A DNA stretch of 64,000 nucleotides from Amaurobius ferox (taxonomy: Eukaryota > Arthropoda > Arachnida > Araneae > Amaurobiidae): positions 117,879,239 through 117,943,238 of the forward strand of contig OX578145.1 in the NCBI GenBank assembly GCA_951213105.1, read 5' to 3'. Shown here in pieces: positions 60,016-64,000 of this stretch. The translations under genes and the position numbers were made by a program. Numbering within the stretch: the stretch's first letter is position 1; the number at the start of each line of letters is the position of its first letter. Below the pieces are notes generated by a model. That model worked only from the letters and a program-made list of their open reading frames with translations, made no database searches and had not been told where the DNA came from.

Positions 60016-60098
60016 TAAACAAGAAACCCAGAAAAGGCTTTGCTACAGCAAAACAAAGACTTGGAAAAATATTAAAGATCCATAAAATGTTATATTAA
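60016..60098 (+). CDS. KDM7/PHF2-PHF8-like histone demethylase, final exon G with stop
   Basis: Acceptor TCTTTTTAG, two bases completing the codon from exon F. It encodes VNKKPRKGFATAKQRLGKIL, then KIHKMLY and TAA at 60096-60098. The ATAKQRLGKILKIH motif is, to my memory, the conserved C-terminus of PHF2/PHF8 proteins and the strongest family evidence here. The final residues differ from the vertebrate ending. Joined, exons A-G give about 370 codons of this protein. Confidence 0.9.
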
Positions 60099-61502
60099 AG
60101 TGTAAATATGTATACTATCATAACACATCATTTTTGTTTATTCTGTACATATTCGCCATAGCCCAATTTATAAGTATTGGCATTTCTCTGATACAGAAAA
60201 AATTGAGGTATGCTTTAATTCTTTAATGGTTTGTTTTGCAATAATAGTAACTGTTCTCATTTGATTTAACCGTTTTTTATTTCATGCTGGCTTAAAACCT
60301 TAAAAAGTCTAATGTGTGCTGCTATATTTCTTATGAATCAGGGTTAACTTATTTAACTAATATCAGTTCTATTGTATAAATATTCTTATTGATACTTTTT
60401 ACATATTTTGTGATTGAGAAATGCTCTTTATGGACATCCGTATATCAAATTCATTTATAGATGTTTATAAACATTATTTTTCAGACAAGGATGTAAATAC
60501 AAAAATATTTTTATTGTAATTATAACTTTAACTTAATAAGTTTAAAAATTGTCTGTTTTATTTATTTACATGAAAAATTATGCAAATATGGTTTTTAATT
60601 ACTTATATCAGCACTGTCCAACTTGTATGAGCTAGTGGATTGCATTTTACTGTAAAAATTATGCAGATTACATTTTTCTGTTGAAATTCTACACCTCATT
60701 AAAAATAATAAGATTAATATTTTTTAGATACATGTCATGTATGCTTTGAATAAGGTATCAGTATTACTTAACCATGATTCCCACAGGTCTTGAAACTCTT
60801 TGAAAAGTGTTTGATTTAAATTTTGATTTTCAATAGTCTTTAAAAGTAGAGTTTTACAATTAGTCTTTGAAAGTCCATGGTTTTTATTCTTCTATTTCAA
60901 ACTTTGTTCTGTCAAATGGCTTTTCTTCAGGTTCTAATCATTTCAGTAGCTTTACTACATTGCTTTTGCAAAATTTTACTAAATATTCTTATTTCATAAA
61001 ATTAATTTATTTATTCATTTATTAAAAAAAAAAAATGATTATATGTTTAATCACTAAAAATTTAAGAAAAGCTTGCCTAATAGATCAATTTATACAAGTA
61101 TATATACATTTTATTTTCTTCCAAAAAATTACATTAATGATCATTTAATTAATATAGCTGCACATATTTACTCTTTTATTTCAATTTTCTAGTTTTTGTG
61201 GGGAGAGGGAGAGAGCACTTCTACTTTTTTTATTTATGTTAAAATCTAATGAACACGAAAATAAAACATCAGTCACCTAACTACCAAATTTCATAAAGAA
61301 TGGGATGGATAGTTTTAGTTCTTAAGTGGGCACATACAGTGCACACAGAGCGACCAGCACAGTGTCATGCTAAAAATAGTTGATGTGTGTTGAGACATGT
61401 AGCTCCTCAGAAAACTGAACTTCAGGGCCTGTTATAAAGCTTTATACTATGTATTGTAGGGAAATTTATTTATTTTTTTCCCTTAAGTAAATGTGTAATA
61501 AA
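60099..61502 (+). other. Presumed 3' UTR of the demethylase gene
   Basis: No coding sequence is recognised after the stop. An AATAAA lies at 61497-61502 and another at 63683-63688; which polyadenylation site is used cannot be decided from sequence. AT-rich throughout. Confidence 0.4.
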
Positions 61503-61750
61503 CGACTATAATATACTTGTCACATATATATCTATCGGAGATCATCTATCAGTTTGAAATGTGAAGTTGCTAAAAAATTTAATTACAAATTTAATTTTTG
61601 TTTTTAATTTTGTGACAATTTTATTTTTCCACCATTTTACATTTTTCTTATACATATACAATAAAATCTTAGATTAAATCTGAGTATAACTCCATTGTGT
61701 TAGATTATGTTACAGCATATCTTCTGATTTATGGATCGTAGAATGTCTCT

Positions 61751-62848
61751 TTAACCCGTTTACGACCGGAGAGTCAAGAAAGCAATGTGTCCCCGGGCCC
61801 GCGCACAACAAGAATCGGCTACCACTCCAGGCCCAAGCACTTTTTGCAGCTAAGCCTAACATGGCAAAAATATCATATTAAATCAACTTTACTTTGAAAT
61901 ACGTCTACAACTGGATTGTTGTATAAACAATAACTTATCGATTGAAAGAGTAATTGTTTAGTAATATAAAATGTAAATATAATATGAAATATAGCAGAAA
62001 TACGGTTATAAAGCAATTAAATGAAAACTTGATTCTAAACTCAAAAATCTAAATATTACTACAAATCTAAAAATAACACTTATTCTAAATATAAAATATA
62101 ACATTATTATAAACATATTATTATATATCCTGCAATTTTTTATGTAATCATACGTCTCTATTGAATGTTTTGTAACGTATGAAATATTTCAAAACAGGGT
62201 TAAATACAGAGTCCTACGTTGCAAATTTTGCACTCGTAAAACGATTGCTTTTAGCACTTTTCTTTCAGGGAACTTTTAAAACAAACTATACACCTTCTTC
62301 AAATTTTTTTCCCATTTGAATTAACATGTGAGCTAGGAAAATGTCGACCAGTTAATTCTCTTTGCCATGATTCTTCTCCCTAAAAACAGCAACACATAAT
62401 CCCCGTCACCCTTCCCCTCCCACTTAACATGCTAAACATACAACACATAGCCCTTCAGTTAAAATAAGCACCAAACAACTATCATGTTAGAAATATTTCC
62501 TTTAAATATCCCAGTCGACGTGCCTTTTAAATTGCCAGACAACTACAAGTGCTTGCACGTGCGTTTGTTTATATTATCAACTTAGTCAGCATCCTAATGA
62601 AAAACAGAAAAGGAAACTGAAATATAAAGGTTAATGATACAAGGAACTAGCTTTGCAAAAATTACGGGGTTCTAGCGCCATCTAGTGTTATTTAAAATTT
62701 TTGGTAGAAACTTTCTAGTTTCGCAATGCGCGTTTGCGCCGATGGGCTCCAATAGCCATCTCGCATTCAAGGCAAACTTGCACCATCGGGCCAAAGAACG
62801 AGGAAGTTCTCCGGGGCATATTTGACACACTGGTCGCGAACGGGTTAA
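61751..62848. mobile_element. piggyBac-like MITE (CCCGTT ends)
   Basis: TTAA edges at 61751-61754 and 62845-62848 and imperfect inverted ends CCCGTTTACGACCGGAGAG / CCCGTTCGCGACCAGTGTG. A GC-rich patch near each end is set in AT-rich DNA. No transposase. Confidence 0.8.
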
Positions 62849-63782
62849 TAAGCAGGATTTTGACTTGAGTAGATTGCATTGTACATTATAGAAAAACAAA
62901 CTAACTAAATATAAAATATCAAAGTTAAGGTTACGAATTTTTTAAGTATATTGAAGGTATCTATAGAAAAATTAAAAATATAATGTAACAATCAGTTTCT
63001 GATATTATGACATTCAAAAAGGGAAACATAATGTTAAATAGTGTCAACTCTTATATCCATACACAGTTAATATCTTATGTTATTATACTGATATGAAATA
63101 TCGATGTTCAAAAATGGGATTGATGCACTCCTCACTAGTATGTCTCAGGATTAGTTTCGATTTTAACTTAAATTGTTAAATTAATTTGTTTCAACAGTTT
63201 ATTTAAAGTATTATATTTGCAGGTCATAAAATTTCTTTCCTTGGTAAGATACAACCCACAGGTACTTGTTGGATAGCCCTGATTTTATAGTTTAAATATA
63301 TATATATTAAATGCATGTACCTCAGTAGTGTTGATATTGGATTTCATTTTGTCAAAATCAGCAATATTGAGTCTGTTTTCCCTTATTATTGACTTGCATT
63401 AGAGAAATTTCCATGTAAAACATGTATTATTGTGTGGTGCTTAAAAATAAGTATGTCTTAAATATATTGTGGTTGGGTAATCTGATCAATACTACTTAAA
63501 TTGAATTTGTTTTGCCTTAAAGAGATAAACTTATCTAGCTATAATGTGTTTTACTATGTTTCTTCACAATTAAGAAGAAAAAAAATGTTGAGTTTTTTCT
63601 AAAGCAACACCATATCTTGTGTATAAATTGATTCTATGACTGAAGATATAATAATTTTGAGTACAACATTTTGTATTTCTAGAATAAACCAATTTCAGCA
63701 ATGTACTTCTGTAAAGTATAACATACCTGTATAAATTGATACATCTTTATTTACAGTTTCGCTATCTAATAATAATTTCTGT

Positions 63783-63819
<37 letters not shown>

Positions 63820-64000
63820 TAGCATTAAAAATGTTTATTAACTACTAAATCTAAAATATCTTTAAAATTATACAGCAATTGTTTATTGCTGAAATATAAA
63901 AATTAAATATTATTTGAAATGTAAATAAATACAGTAAATAAATATCGCAAATCACTTGCTTCTATTTTAAACTATTGGACATACACCAAACCAGTCACAA
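62849..64000. other. Unassigned AT-rich sequence
   Basis: Nothing recognisable apart from a T run of about 33 (63786-63818). Confidence 0.6.

Noticed and set aside
1..64000. CRISPR arrays, rRNA genes, bacterial-type operons or a novel defence system
   Set aside because: The sequence is eukaryotic; the tandem repeats seen lack regular short repeat-spacer structure and no associated genes are present.

Overview
The window is eukaryotic, AT-rich nuclear DNA: interrupted coding blocks with GT/AG splice sites, very long introns and dense layers of transposable elements (TEs). The C-terminal exon set of a PHF2/PHF8-type (KDM7 family) histone demethylase gene lies on the + strand, so the source is an animal. 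The TE mix (arthropod-type Tc1 and piggyBac elements, RNase H-bearing LINEs, a tRNA-derived SINE with a CAA-rich tail) suggests an arthropod, perhaps a chelicerate such as a spider; that is inference and I cannot name a species.

Host gene. Seven exons with fully compatible phases were found: 21711-21895, 27954-28128, 45402-45742, 47426-47515, 49630-49742, 54401-54527 and 60016-60098 (stop). They encode the acidic, Ser-rich region and the conserved C-terminus of the protein; the PHD and JmjC exons must lie upstream of the window. Positions 1-21710 are therefore most simply the 3' part of one giant intron, and the DNA after 60098 is 3' UTR and flank.

TE layers, left to right. A Penelope-like reverse-transcriptase remnant (346-2267, -). 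A 1.5-kb-class hAT-like element (4216-9481, 8-bp TSD) split by a degenerate gypsy-type LTR retrotransposon (4834-8622, 4-bp TSD). A long-inverted-repeat element (9717-10577). A 1.48-kb tandem duplication with long G and C runs (13151-16121). A 3.9-kb element with 6-bp TSDs (16669-20554) holding tandem repeats, a piggyBac-like MITE and transposase remnants. A SINE array (23922-24780). A Tc1 remnant (28857-29300) and a second Penelope-like fragment (30090-30908). A four-element nest at 31737-39663: a LINE inside a hAT-like element, with a second hAT-like copy and a solo LTR inside the LINE. A Tc1 element (about 40660-43268) split by a 6-bp-TSD MITE. A hAT MITE with palindromic TSD (43323-43654). 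A hAT-type transposase remnant (46190-46910). A piggyBac element (50227-52579). A SINE cluster (52865-54010). A gypsy-type remnant with a gag-integrase junction (57108-58085). Another 6-bp-TSD element (58096-59007), a hAT MITE (59269-59952) and a piggyBac-like MITE (61751-62848).

The most notable point is at 47478-49682. A solo-LTR-like insert sits between two apparently identical 215-bp copies of host sequence that contain the end of one exon, a whole small intron and the start of the next exon. This creates a duplicated splice acceptor inside the demethylase gene: one choice restores the protein, the other reads into the LTR and stops. The second notable point is a family of elements with CATA(G/C)CTGCCAAC-type ends, 6-bp TSDs and internal tandem repeats, seen in three independent copies.
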